Source of the DNA: Actinomycetota bacterium
GTDB taxonomy: Bacteria > Actinomycetota > Actinomycetes > Streptosporangiales > Streptosporangiaceae
Assembly: GCA_003242605.1 (NCBI GenBank)
Contig: QGUZ01000007.1
Location: 1-43,161, forward strand
DNA length: 43,161 bases
Direction of reading: 5' to 3'
In this document: positions 15,498 to 24,482 of the stretch, piece by piece
Position numbering within the stretch: position 1 is the stretch's first letter
How the letters are laid out: every line of letters begins with the position of its first letter
The notes under the pieces: generated by a model
Told to the model about the DNA's origin: nothing
Database searches by the model: none
The model's input: only the letters and a program-made list of their open reading frames with translations
Program-made: the position numbers and the translations under genes

Positions 15498-17068
15498 CCG
15501 CGCTGGTGCCGATGCCGGTGATCATGCCGCTGCTGGCGGCGGCGCTGACGCTGCTGCTCGGCCGCCGCCCCCGGCTGCAGCGCGCGGTGAGCGTGTGCGT
15601 GCTCGTCGCGGTGCTGCTCGTCGCGGTCACGCTGCTCGCGCTCACCTGGCGGGGCGAGCCGCTGGTGGTGGCGGTCGGCGGGTGGGTGGCGCCGCTCGGC
15701 ATCGTGCTCGTCGCCGACCGGCTCGCCGCGCTCATGCTCGTGGTGTCGGCGACGGTCACCCTCGCGGTGCTGGTGTACTCGATCGGGCAGGGCATGGCCG
15801 ACGGCGAGGAGGAGGCGCCGCTGTCGGTCTACCACCCCACCTACCTGGTGCTCACCGCGGGGGTGGCGAACGCGTTCCTCGCCGGGGACCTGTTCAACCT
15901 CTACGTCGGTTTCGAGATCCTGCTGGTGGCGAGCTACGTGCTGCTCACCCTCGGCGGCACCGAGACCCGGGTGCTGCTCGGCACCACGTACGTGGTGGTG
16001 AGCCTGCTGTCCTCGCTGATCTTCCTTACCGGGCTCGGCCTGGTCTACGCGGCCACCGGCACGCTCAACCTGGCGCAGCTCGCCGGGCGGCTCGATGCGC
16101 TGCCCGAGCACGTGCGGCTGGTGCTGCAGGGGGTGCTGCTGCTCGCCTTCGGGATCAAGGCCGCGGTGTTCCCGCTGTCGGCGTGGCTGCCCGACAGCTA
16201 TCCGACCGCCCCGGCCCCGGTGACCGCGGTGTTCGCCGGGCTGCTCACCAAGGTCGGCGTGTACGCGATCATCCGGTCCGAGACGCTGCTGTTCCCCGGC
16301 GGGCCGGTCACCGGGCTGCTGCTGGTGCTGGCGCTGCTGACCATGGTCGTCGGCATCCTCGGCGCGGTGGCCCAGTCCCGGATCAAGCGGCTGCTGTCGT
16401 TCACACTGGTCAGCCACATCGGGTTCATGCTGTTCGGGATCGGGCTGGCCGGGCCGCCCGGCCTGGCGGCGGCGATCTTCTACGCGGTGCACCACATCGT
16501 GATCCAGACGACGCTGTTTCTGGCGGCGGGGCTGGTGGAGCGGCGCGGCGGCACCACCGACATGGACCGGCTGGGCGGGCTGGCCCGCATCTCGCCGCTG
16601 CTGGGGGTGGTGTTCCTGGTGCCCGCGCTCAACCTCGCCGGCATCCCGCCGTTCTCCGGGTTCCTCGGCAAGGTCGGGCTGCTGCAGGCCGGGGTGGCCG
16701 ACGGCGGCCCGCTCGCCTGGACGCTGGTCGCCGGGGGGCTGGTGACCAGCCTGCTCACCCTGTACGCGGTGGCGCGGGTGTGGGACCGGGTGTTCTGGCG
16801 GGCCCCGCACGCGGAGATGCCCGGGCCGGACGACACCACGCACACCGTGCGGGCCCGGGCGGGGCGGGAGCCGTACTCGGACATCGCCGGTCACGCCGGC
16901 ACCATGCTGCCCCGCCTGATGGTGGGGCCGACCGTGGCGCTCACCGTGGTGAGCGTGGCGCTGACCGCCGTGGCCGGGCCGCTGTTCGAGCTGAGCGGGG
17001 CCGCGGCCGTGGATCTGCTGGAGCGCGTGCCGTACGTGCGCGCGGTCTTCCCCGAGGGGGTGCCGTGA
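15494..17068 (+). CDS. mrpD: Mrp antiporter subunit D
   Basis: A 524-residue NuoM/N-like antiporter subunit with about 14 helices. Diagnostic stretches are FNLYVGFEILLVASYVLLTL (conserved Glu in helix 5), GIKAAVFPLSAWLPDSYPTA (Lys in helix 7), SRIKRLLSFTLVSHIGFML and NLAGIPPFSGFLGKVGLLQA. These are the proton-channel landmarks of the family. ATG at 15494 overlaps mrpC by four bases; the stop overlaps mrpE (GTGA). A polar loop near residue 440-455 is longer than usual. Confidence 0.95.
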   Translation: MTALVPMPVIMPLLAAALTLLLGRRPRLQRAVSVCVLVAVLLVAVTLLALTWRGEPLVVAVGGWVAPLGIVLVADRLAALMLVVSATVTLAVLVYSIGQGMADGEEEAPLSVYHPTYLVLTAGVANAFLAGDLFNLYVGFEILLVASYVLLTLGGTETRVLLGTTYVVVSLLSSLIFLTGLGLVYAATGTLNLAQLAGRLDALPEHVRLVLQGVLLLAFGIKAAVFPLSAWLPDSYPTAPAPVTAVFAGLLTKVGVYAIIRSETLLFPGGPVTGLLLVLALLTMVVGILGAVAQSRIKRLLSFTLVSHIGFMLFGIGLAGPPGLAAAIFYAVHHIVIQTTLFLAAGLVERRGGTTDMDRLGGLARISPLLGVVFLVPALNLAGIPPFSGFLGKVGLLQAGVADGGPLAWTLVAGGLVTSLLTLYAVARVWDRVFWRAPHAEMPGPDDTTHTVRARAGREPYSDIAGHAGTMLPRLMVGPTVALTVVSVALTAVAGPLFELSGAAAVDLLERVPYVRAVFPEGVP

Positions 17069-17712
17069 CCGGAAACGGGACCGGGCGTGACCCGGCGGCG
17101 GGGGAGCGGCCGCCGCTGACCCGGCGTGACCGGCGCCGTAACCGGATCATCGCGGTCACCGCGCTGGTGCTGGTGTGGTGCCTGCTGTGGGGGTCGTTCT
17201 CCTGGGCGAACGTCCTCGGCGGCCTGGTGCTCGCCCTGGCCGTGCTGGCGGCCTTCCCGCTGCCGCCGGTCACCTTCGCCGGGCGCGTCCACCCGATCGG
17301 GTTGCTGCGGTTCGCCGTGCGTTTCCTCGCCGACCTGGTCGTCTCCAGCGTGCAGGTGGCGCGGCTGGCGTTCCGGGCCGGGGAGCCGCCGCGCAGCGCG
17401 ATCCTCGCGGTGGCGCCGCGCATCCGGTCCGATCTCAACCTCACCCTCACCGGGGTGGCGCTGTCGCTGATCCCGGGCAGCCTCGTCATCGAGGTGGACC
17501 GGCGGGCGGGCGTGCTCTACATCCACGCGCTCGGCCTGCGCGACGCCGAGGATGTGGAGCGGTTCCGCCGCAGCGTGCTCGATCTGGAGGCGCGGATCAT
17601 CGGCGCCATCGGATCGCGGGAGGAGCGGCGCGTCATCGCCGCCGCGCGGGGAAGCCCGCCACCGCCGCTGCCGCCGACCCCGCCCGGAGCCGGAAAGGAC
17701 CCGACCGCATGA
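17065..17712 (+). CDS. mrpE: Mrp antiporter subunit E
   Basis: A 215-residue MnhE protein. Two or three helices are followed by a soluble part with the family segment SDLNLTLTGVALSLIPGSLVIEVDRRAGVLYIHAL (residues about 113-150). A charged N-terminal leader of about 25 residues and a Pro-rich tail of about 20 residues extend past the usual core. I chose GTG at 17065 because it overlaps the mrpD stop; a later start is possible, since the first 28 residues are poorly conserved in type. Confidence 0.92.
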   Translation: MTGNGTGRDPAAGERPPLTRRDRRRNRIIAVTALVLVWCLLWGSFSWANVLGGLVLALAVLAAFPLPPVTFAGRVHPIGLLRFAVRFLADLVVSSVQVARLAFRAGEPPRSAILAVAPRIRSDLNLTLTGVALSLIPGSLVIEVDRRAGVLYIHALGLRDAEDVERFRRSVLDLEARIIGAIGSREERRVIAAARGSPPPPLPPTPPGAGKDPTA

Positions 17713-18017
17713 CCGTCATCACCGTCGCCGTCACCGTGCTGTTCGCCGCCGCCGGGATCCTGGCGCTGTCCCGGATCATCCGCGGCCCCTCGGTGCTCGA
17801 CCGGATCGTCGCCACCGACGTGCTGCTGGCCACCGTGGTCGCGGCGATCGCCGCCGAGGCCGCCTACACCGGGGACGCCACCGCGCTGCCGGTGCTGGTG
17901 GTGCTGTCGATCCTCGGCTTCACCGGGTCGGTGAGCGTGTCCCGGTTCGCCACCCGCCGCCGGGACGGCGGCGCGCCGCGCCCGCCGCTGCACACCGGAG
18001 GCACCCATGAGCCTTGA
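17709..18017 (+). CDS. mrpF: Mrp antiporter subunit F
   Basis: A 102-residue three-helix subunit. RIIRGPSVLDRIVATDVL is the family motif between helices 1 and 2, and LPVLVVLSILGFTGSVSVSRFA forms the third helix. It starts in an ATGA overlap with mrpE and overlaps mrpG by 11 bases. Confidence 0.94.
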   Translation: MTVITVAVTVLFAAAGILALSRIIRGPSVLDRIVATDVLLATVVAAIAAEAAYTGDATALPVLVVLSILGFTGSVSVSRFATRRRDGGAPRPPLHTGGTHEP

Positions 18018-18387
18018 GCCGATCCTCGATGTCGTCGTCGCGGTCTGCCTGATCGGCGGCGCGCTGCTGTGCCTGTCGGCCGGGGTCGCGCTGGTGCGCT
18101 TCCCCGATCTGATGTCGCGGATGCACGCGGCGACCAAGCCCCAGACGCTCGGGCTGCTGCTGGTGCTGCTCGGCTGCGCGCTGCGGCTGCGCACCCGGGA
18201 GGACGTCACCACGTTGGTGCTGATCGCGCTGTTCCAGCTCGCCACCGCACCGGTGGCGGCGCACATGGTGGGCCGGGCCGGGTATCGGAGCCGGCTGGTG
18301 CGGCGGGATCTGCTCGTCACCGACGAGCTGGCGGCCGACGCCGAGCGCATCGGGCGGGAGAACGGGGAGGGCGGTCCCGCCCGCTGA
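18007..18387 (+). CDS. mrpG: Mrp antiporter subunit G
   Basis: A 126-residue three-helix subunit. LVRFPDLMSRMHAATKPQTLG is the diagnostic MnhG/PhaG stretch between helices 1 and 2. It ends the operon; convergent deoR-family gene follows 68 bases later. The 11-base overlap with mrpF secures the start. With A(B), C, D, E and F, this completes the antiporter. Confidence 0.94.
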   Translation: MSLEPILDVVVAVCLIGGALLCLSAGVALVRFPDLMSRMHAATKPQTLGLLLVLLGCALRLRTREDVTTLVLIALFQLATAPVAAHMVGRAGYRSRLVRRDLLVTDELAADAERIGRENGEGGPAR

Positions 18388-18454
18388 CCCGCCGGCACGG
18401 TCCTGGGAAGAGCCGCCGGGCGGTCCTGTCGGACGGTCCTGTCAGTGGGTGCCG

Positions 18455-19204
18455 TCAGACGACGCGGACGGCGACGCCGGCGGCGGTCAGCGCGTCGTGC
18501 TCCTCCTTGGGGATGCCGGCGTCGGTGACCACGACGTCGAGCCGGTCGAGCGGGCAGACCGCGCCGAACGCGGTGCGGGTGAACTTGCCGGAGTCGGTGG
18601 CGGCCACCACCCGCCGGGCGGATTCGATCGCCGCCTGCTTGATCGTCACCTCCTGCAGGTCGTGGGCGGTCAGCCCGTGCGCCGCCGACAGGCCGCAGCA
18701 GCCGATCACCGCGGTGTCGAACCGCAGCGACCGGATCGCCTTCTCCGCCAGCGGGCCGATGAAGTCGAGCTCGCCGGGCCGTACCTCGCCGCCGGGCAGC
18801 ACCAGGCGGATGCGGGGCGCGCCGGCGAGCTCCCGCGCGGCGTGCAGGGACAGCGGGACCACGGTGAGCCGCCGCTCGCGCAGCGCCCGGGCCACCTCCA
18901 GCGCGGTGGTGCCGCTGTCGAGCAGCACCGCCTCGCCGTCGGCGATCAGCGCGGCGACCTCGGCCGCGATGCGGCGTTTCTCCTCGACGGCCTCCCGCTC
19001 GCGCACCGCGAACGGCGGCTCCTCGCCGCGCAGCAGCAGGCTCATCGCCCCGCCGCGGATGCGCCGCACCACGCCCTGCCGGGCCAGATCGTCCAGGTCG
19101 CGGCGGATCGTCATCTCGGACACGCCGTGCCGCGCGGCCAGCTCGGCGACCGTCACGGTGTCGCAGGTCCGCAGCGTGTCCACGATGGCGCGCAATCGAT
19201 CCAT
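18455..19204 (-). CDS. DeoR-family transcriptional regulator
   Basis: A 249-residue DeoR-type repressor. Residues 17-51 hold the winged helix (TVAELAARHGVSEMTIRRDL) and residues 75 onward the sugar-phosphate-sensing domain, with LLDSGTTALEVARAL, IGCCGLSAAHGL and VVAATDSGKF. Such regulators sense phosphorylated sugars. No sugar gene sits beside it, so the inducer is unknown. A perfect 18-bp palindrome overlaps its ATG (19202-19204), the likely autoregulatory operator. It is divergent from the WYL regulator, 73 bases between starts, and convergent with mrpG. Confidence 0.92.
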   Translation of the reverse strand: MDRLRAIVDTLRTCDTVTVAELAARHGVSEMTIRRDLDDLARQGVVRRIRGGAMSLLLRGEEPPFAVREREAVEEKRRIAAEVAALIADGEAVLLDSGTTALEVARALRERRLTVVPLSLHAARELAGAPRIRLVLPGGEVRPGELDFIGPLAEKAIRSLRFDTAVIGCCGLSAAHGLTAHDLQEVTIKQAAIESARRVVAATDSGKFTRTAFGAVCPLDRLDVVVTDAGIPKEEHDALTAAGVAVRVV

Positions 19205-19221
19205 GTGTTCATATGAACACA
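19204..19221. promoter_or_regulatory. Perfect 18-bp palindrome, probable DeoR operator
   Basis: TGTGTTCATATGAACACA equals its own reverse complement. It begins at the deoR start codon and lies 56 bases before the WYL start, so one site could shut both promoters. In this GC range such an A/T-rich perfect palindrome is not expected by chance. Confidence 0.75.
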
Positions 19222-19277
19222 GGTCATGTTCGCTGCGCAATGCCCGCGCCCGGCCGGGCGGGGCCGAGAATGAGGGT

Positions 19278-20378
19278 ATGCGCGCGAGCCGGTTGCTCTC
19301 CCTGTTGCTGCTGCTCCAGTCCCGGGGGCGGATGACCGCCGGCGAGCTCGCCGCCGAGCTGGAGGTGTCGGTGCGCACCGTGTACCGGGACGTGGAGGCG
19401 CTGTCGGCGGCGGGGGTGCCGGTGTACGCCGAGCGCGGCCCGGCGGGCGGGTACCGGCTGCTGGACGGCTTCCGCACCCGTCTCAACGGCCTCACCGCCG
19501 ACGAGGCCGCCTCGCTGTTCCTCGCCGGGCTGCCCGGCCCCGCCGCCGAGCTCGGCCTCGGCGACGTGGCGGCCGCGGCGGAGCTGAAGCTGCTCGCCGC
19601 CCTCCCGCCGGAGCCCCGCTCCCAGGCCCGCCGGATGCGCGAGCGCTTCCACTTCGACGCGCCCGGCTGGTACCAGGACGCGGGCGAGTCCCGGTTCCTC
19701 GCCGAGGTCGCCGACGCGGTGTGGGACCAGCGGCCGCTGCGCATGACGTACCAGCGCTGGGGGCGGCAGGTGGTCGAACGGCTCGTGCACCCGCACGGCC
19801 TCGTCCTCAAGGCCGGGAACTGGTACCTGGTCGCCCGCGCCGTCCCCGACCCCGCCCGCGATGGCCAGGCCGGGCGCGGGGAGGCGGGGAACACGGCGGA
19901 GACGGCGGACGGCGGCTCGCCCGACGAGCCCGGCCGGGCGGGGGACATGCGCACCTACCGGGTGGGGCGGATCCGCTCGGTGGAGGTGCTCGACGGGTAC
20001 TTCGAGCGGGTCGAGGGCTTCGACCTGGCGGCGTACTGGCGGGACTGGTCGGCGGACTTCCTGCGCCGCATGTACCGGGAGGAGGCCGTCATCCGCGTCG
20101 CCGCCGACGCCGTCTCGATGCTGCGGATCACCATGGGCGTCGCGATCACCGACGCCGCCCTCGCCGAGGCGGGGCCGCCGGACGCGGACGGCTGGATCCG
20201 GGTGCGGCTGGCGGTGGAGTCCCTGCGCCACGCCTGCTGGCAGCTCATGCGCCTGGGCGCGCAGGTCGAGGTCCTCGACCCGCCCGAGCTGCGCGCCATG
20301 ATGATCCAGACGATCAACGAGCTGTCCGCGCTGTACGCCAGGGGCGGGGCGCCCGCCGCCGTCACCGGGCAGGCGTGA
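19278..20378 (+). CDS. HTH-WYL transcriptional regulator
   Basis: A 366-residue YafY/PafBC-type regulator. Residues 2-55 form the HTH (MTAGELAAELEVSVRTVYRDV), followed by the helix GPAGGYRLLDGFRT. The WYL domain begins near residue 150, where LRMTYQRWGRQVVERLVHPHGLVLKAGNWYLVAR carries the fold; the WYL tripeptide itself reads WYL in NWYLVAR. A 25-residue Gly/Glu-rich insert sits in the middle. The C-terminal WCX domain (VESLRHACWQLMRLGAQVEVL) is complete. WYL domains bind nucleic acid or nucleotide ligands. It shares its upstream region with the divergent DeoR gene. Confidence 0.9.
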   Translation: MRASRLLSLLLLLQSRGRMTAGELAAELEVSVRTVYRDVEALSAAGVPVYAERGPAGGYRLLDGFRTRLNGLTADEAASLFLAGLPGPAAELGLGDVAAAAELKLLAALPPEPRSQARRMRERFHFDAPGWYQDAGESRFLAEVADAVWDQRPLRMTYQRWGRQVVERLVHPHGLVLKAGNWYLVARAVPDPARDGQAGRGEAGNTAETADGGSPDEPGRAGDMRTYRVGRIRSVEVLDGYFERVEGFDLAAYWRDWSADFLRRMYREEAVIRVAADAVSMLRITMGVAITDAALAEAGPPDADGWIRVRLAVESLRHACWQLMRLGAQVEVLDPPELRAMMIQTINELSALYARGGAPAAVTGQA

Positions 20379-20399
20379 AGCTCCACGCGGTGGCCGTTG

Positions 20400-20821
20400 G
20401 GGCGTGATCGGGCCCGCCGGCTGCGGCGGCGGGCGCACGTCGAGCCTCTCGACGAGATCGAGGCCGACACCGGGGAGCACGCGGCCGACGTGCTCGACGA
20501 CGCCGGCCGGCCAGCCGGGCGGCACGCCCGGGGGACGCCGAGGGTGACGTGCTCACGTGGCTGCTCGCGCCGGGAGACGATCTCGGGGGTGGCGGCCTCC
20601 AGGGCGAGGATCCGGCGGGCGTGGCCCACCAGGGCACGCCCGGCCGGGGTGAGGGTCACGCCCTGCGGCGTCCGGGTGAACAAGGACTCGCCGAGCTCGT
20701 GCTCCAGGGCGCGGATCTGGCGGCTGAGCGAGGGCTGCGCGACCAGCAGGTGCTCGGCGGCGCGATGGAACGAGCCACAGTCGGCCACCGCCAGGAAATA
20801 TCGCAGATGCCGCAATTCCAC
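20400..20821 (-). pseudogene. LysR-family regulator, frameshifted and truncated remnant
   Basis: From GTG at 20821 the minus strand encodes a good LysR DNA-binding domain: LRHLRYFLAVADCGSFHRAA, then LLVAQPSLSRQIRALEHELG, then LFTRTPQGVTLTPAGRALV. At about residue 92 (HVTLGVP, near base 20540) the reading frame fails. The continuation PPGWPAGVVEHVGRVLPGV-GLDLVERLD is found in another frame, as expected for the start of the LysR sensor domain. It then runs into the end of the WYL gene and nothing of the remaining 180 residues is left. It is divergent from the nitroreductase it may once have controlled. Confidence 0.75.
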
Positions 20822-21102
20822 CCGTAGGAGCTTATGTTGCGATGCCTCCCGGGCATCCCCACGGATGGCCAAGCGGTCTTGGACAACGCGAGCTCCGTGC
20901 CGGTCTACTGGATGCCGTCCGCGTACGGCGGGGCGAAGCCGTCCGACCCGGGGGACCGCATCCCGCCACCCACCCTGAGTGGGCATCGGGCGAGCGGCCC
21001 GGCCGGCGGCGACGGCCTCGCCCCTCGGACCCCGGCCACGACCGGCCGGCCCGTGCCCGGGACCGGCGGCCGACGAACCAGACCACACCGGAGAGACCCA
21101 CG

Positions 21103-21786
21103 ATGACCACCACTCCCTCCCGGCCCGTGTTCCCGCCCGGGCTGGGCCTGTCCGCCGTCGAGGTGCTGACCACGACCCGCGCGGTACGCAGGCGCCTCGA
21201 CCTGACCCGCCCGGTGCCGCGCGAGGTGATCGAGGAGTGCGTGCGCGTCGCCGCCCAGGCCCCCAGCGGACGCAACCGGCAACGCTGGGACTTCGTCTTC
21301 GTCGAGGACGCCGCGACCCGGGCCGCGGTCGCCGACATCTGGCGGCGCGGCCTCGCCGTACCGCCCGCCGGCATCGAGGGCCCGCAGTACAGCCGCATGA
21401 ACTTCGGCTCCCGCGAGTGGACCCGGATCCGGATCAGCCTCGACCACCTCGCCGAGCACCTGCACGAGGTGCCGCTGCTGCTCATCCCCTGCCTGCGCGT
21501 GGGCAGCCGCGCCGAACTCAGCACCGTCCGCGGCCAGGCGGGAGCCTGGGGCTCGGTCATCCCCGCGTTCTGGAGCTTCATGCTCGCCGCCCGCGAACAC
21601 GGCCTCGGCACCGCCTGGACCACCTGCCACCTCAGCTACGAACGCGAGATGGCCGAACTCCTCGGCCTCCCCTACGACACCGTCGTCCAGGTGGCCCTCA
21701 CCCCGGTCGCCTACACGATCGGCACCGACTTCAAGCCGGGCCCGCGCGCCGAACCCGGCGCCTTCGTGCACTGGGACCGCTGGTAG
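21103..21786 (+). CDS. Nitroreductase family flavoprotein
   Basis: A 227-residue FMN-dependent nitroreductase-fold enzyme. TTRAVRRRLDLTRPVPREV at residues 22-40 and AAQAPSGRNRQRWDFVFVED carry the Arg and Ser/Asn/Gln residues that bind the FMN phosphate. Later AWGSVIPAFWSFMLAAREHGLG-TAWTT and LGLPYDTVVQVALTPVAYT are typical of the cofactor pocket at the C-terminal side. Such enzymes reduce nitro-aromatics, quinones or enones with NAD(P)H; the substrate here is unknown. GGAGAG 8 bases before ATG 21103 supports the start, though the frame is open further up. It is divergent from the LysR remnant. Confidence 0.88.
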   Translation: MTTTPSRPVFPPGLGLSAVEVLTTTRAVRRRLDLTRPVPREVIEECVRVAAQAPSGRNRQRWDFVFVEDAATRAAVADIWRRGLAVPPAGIEGPQYSRMNFGSREWTRIRISLDHLAEHLHEVPLLLIPCLRVGSRAELSTVRGQAGAWGSVIPAFWSFMLAAREHGLGTAWTTCHLSYEREMAELLGLPYDTVVQVALTPVAYTIGTDFKPGPRAEPGAFVHWDRW

Positions 21787-22070
21787 CCACGCCCCAGGCG
21801 CGTCGCCGGCCGCCCTGGCTTCGGCGGGCGCGCCCTGGCCGCCGCCTCGCCGGACAGCCGCACACCCGGCCGCCTGCGCGATCCGCGCAACCGGTGACCA
21901 GCGGCTGCGCCACCGGCGACGCGGCGAGCGGGGCGGCCGGACCGGCTCGCGGCGCGGCACCGGCCCTCGCCCAGGGGCAGGCCGGTACGGACAAGGCGCC
22001 GGTCTGGTGCGGTGGGCCACCTCGGGGTCGGCGAGATCGGCCCGGGCCGGGCCGCGGCCGTACCGGGCGG

Positions 22071-24482
22071 TCAGTCGAAGGACAGCCCGGCGGCGGGGGT
22101 CACCCGGGCGGCGCGGCGGGCCGGGAGCACGGCGGCGAGGAGCCCGGCGAGGGTGGTGGCGAGGACGACGGCGCCGAGCGAGGGCCAGGGGATGTGGAAG
22201 GCGGCCTCGCGGAGCGCCGGTCTGATGACCGTCTCGTAGCCGGACCAGGCGAAGCCGACGCCGAGCACGGTGCCGAGCAGGGTGGCCGTCGCCGACAGCA
22301 GCAGCGCCTCGATCGCCAGCGTCCGCCGCAGCCCGGCGCGGGTGAGCCCGAGCGCGCGCAGCAACGCGTGCTCGCGGACGCGTTCCAGCACCGACAGGCC
22401 CAGCGTGTTCGCCACCCCGATCAGGGCGATCACGATGGCGACGGCGAGCAGGCCGAGCACCGACCAGCTGAGCACGGACAGCTGCCGGTCGAGCGACTCC
22501 CAGGTGCGCAGCCCGTTCTCGATCGTCGCGCCGATCGGGTCCGCCAGCTCGTCCAGGTCGCCGCCGAGCCGGGCCGGGTCGGCGCCGGGCGCGGCGCGCA
22601 CCCAGACGGCGTGCGGCTCGGGGGTGCCGGTGAGCGCGGCGAGCGTCTGCGGGGCGACCACGCCCGCCGGGCCCCAGCCGCTGCCGGCGGCGACCCGCAG
22701 CCGCGCCTGCCGCTCCCCGACGCGCACCGTGACCTGCTCGCCGGGCCGCAGCCCCGGGCCGCTGCGGAAGGCCTCGAAGTCGATCTTTATCGTCCCCGGC
22801 TCGACCTGCGCGAACGCCCCGCCGTCGCGGGCCACCTCCGCGGCGGCGGGCGCGGCCACCACCGGGAACGGGCCGTCGAGCCCGGACACCCGGGCCACGG
22901 CGCCGGGTACGGCGATCGCCCGCTCCACCCCGGGAGTGCGGCGCACCCGGTCGAGGACGTCGGCGCCGACCGGGCCCTTCGCCGAGGTGAGCGCGAGGTC
23001 GATCGGGTGCCGGCCGCCGATGTGCTCGTCGAGCGCGGCACGCCAGGTGGCCATCCCGGTGAGCGCGGCGGTCGTCAGGGTGACGCCGACCAGCAGGGCC
23101 GCGGCGGTGGTGGCGGTGCGCCGCGGATTGCGCGCCGCGTTCTCGGCCGCCAGCCGCCCGGTGGGGCCGAACAGCCCGATGGGCAGCCGGATCAGGCGGG
23201 GGACGAGCACCGGCCCGAGCAGGAGCACGCCGGCGAACAGCGCCCCGCCGCCGGCGAGCATCAGCGCCACGCCGTGCTGCATCACCGCCGCCGCGAGCAG
23301 GGCGAACCCGGCGGCCGCCGGCAGCACGGCGAGCGCCGCCCGCGCCCGGCCGACGCCCGTGCGCGGACCGGCCGCGACGTCCGGGCGCAGCGCCGCCAGC
23401 GGGCTCACCCGCAGCACCCGCCGCGTCGGCGACCAGGCGGCGGCCACGGTGACCACCAGGCCGACGGCGACCCCGCCCAGCAGCCACGACGGCGGCGGCG
23501 CGGCGGCGACGACCGGGGTGTCCGGCGCGACCAGGTCGATCGCGGCGATCAGCCCGTACCCGAGGGCGGCACCGGCGACCGCCCCGGCGAGGGACGCGAA
23601 CGTCCCGACGGCGGCCGCCTCCAGGCGTACCGAACGCGCCACCTGCCGCCGGGTGGCGCCGACACAGCGCAGCAGCGCGAAGTCCCGCAGGCGTTGCGCG
23701 AACAGGATGGCGAACGTGTTCGTGACCACCACCGCCGCGACGAAGACCGCGACCCCGGCGAACAGCAGCAGCATCACCCCCACGCTGTCCACCTGGTTCT
23801 GCACGGCGGTCAGCCGCTCCTCCGCGAACGCCTCCGGCGACTGCGCCTTCCCGCCCGGCGGGAGCGTGCCCGCCTCGCCGCGCACCGCCACCGAGCCCAG
23901 GTGGAGGCGGTCGCGCCAGCGCAGCAGCTGCGGCCAGGTGACGTACACGTCCGCCTGCGCGGGCGGCGACGGCGACTCCACCAGGCCGACCACGCGCACC
24001 GCGGCCGCGGCGGCGCCCTCGCCGATCACCAGCCGGTCGCCGATCGAGACGTCGTTGGCGAGGGCGAAGTGCACGTCCGCCACCGCCTCGCCGCCGCGCA
24101 CCGCGAAGCGCCCCGATTCGAGCGGCTGCCAGCGCCACCGCTCGACCGTGGAGATCGGCCCCACGCCCGCCTCGGGGATCCGCCGCCCGCCCGCGCGCAG
24201 CGGAAGCGAGGCCCGGCCGATCGCGGACGCGTTCTCGCCGAGCCGTTCGGCGAACGCGATCACATCCTCCGGTTTCATGTGCGACGCCGGCCACCCCACC
24301 GGCGAGACCACCAGGTCCGCGTTCCGGTACGGCGCGCCGAGACGCTCGATGAGCGCGGCGCGGGCCCCGGCCGTGAGCACGCCGACCACGACGACGAACG
24401 CGACCGCGGTGGCGACCGCGACCACCGCCGCGACGTGCCTGCGCAGGTGGGTGCGGAGCGACGCGAGGAAGACGGTGCGCAT
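22071..24482 (-). CDS. ABC transporter permease, FtsX/MacB type, 803 aa
   Basis: A large permease with two FtsX domains. An N-terminal helix (residues about 14-36) precedes a long outside domain, three helices with LRCVGATRRQVARSVRLEAAAVG in the first FtsX unit, a middle pair of helices, a second outside domain, and a last FtsX unit with LRALGLTRAGLRRTLAIEALLLS. Such systems export peptides, lipids or lipoproteins or sense and detoxify antimicrobial peptides. The start codon overlaps the ATPase stop by one base (TGATG), so both are made together. The ATPase gene is divergent from a two-component system. Confidence 0.92.
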   Translation of the reverse strand: MRTVFLASLRTHLRRHVAAVVAVATAVAFVVVVGVLTAGARAALIERLGAPYRNADLVVSPVGWPASHMKPEDVIAFAERLGENASAIGRASLPLRAGGRRIPEAGVGPISTVERWRWQPLESGRFAVRGGEAVADVHFALANDVSIGDRLVIGEGAAAAAVRVVGLVESPSPPAQADVYVTWPQLLRWRDRLHLGSVAVRGEAGTLPPGGKAQSPEAFAEERLTAVQNQVDSVGVMLLLFAGVAVFVAAVVVTNTFAILFAQRLRDFALLRCVGATRRQVARSVRLEAAAVGTFASLAGAVAGAALGYGLIAAIDLVAPDTPVVAAAPPPSWLLGGVAVGLVVTVAAAWSPTRRVLRVSPLAALRPDVAAGPRTGVGRARAALAVLPAAAGFALLAAAVMQHGVALMLAGGGALFAGVLLLGPVLVPRLIRLPIGLFGPTGRLAAENAARNPRRTATTAAALLVGVTLTTAALTGMATWRAALDEHIGGRHPIDLALTSAKGPVGADVLDRVRRTPGVERAIAVPGAVARVSGLDGPFPVVAAPAAAEVARDGGAFAQVEPGTIKIDFEAFRSGPGLRPGEQVTVRVGERQARLRVAAGSGWGPAGVVAPQTLAALTGTPEPHAVWVRAAPGADPARLGGDLDELADPIGATIENGLRTWESLDRQLSVLSWSVLGLLAVAIVIALIGVANTLGLSVLERVREHALLRALGLTRAGLRRTLAIEALLLSATATLLGTVLGVGFAWSGYETVIRPALREAAFHIPWPSLGAVVLATTLAGLLAAVLPARRAARVTPAAGLSFD

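Noticed and set aside
18398..18441. Three CGGTCCTG words between mrpG and deoR
   Set aside because: Irregular spacing and no dyad; probably chance or a weak repeat in a convergent gap.
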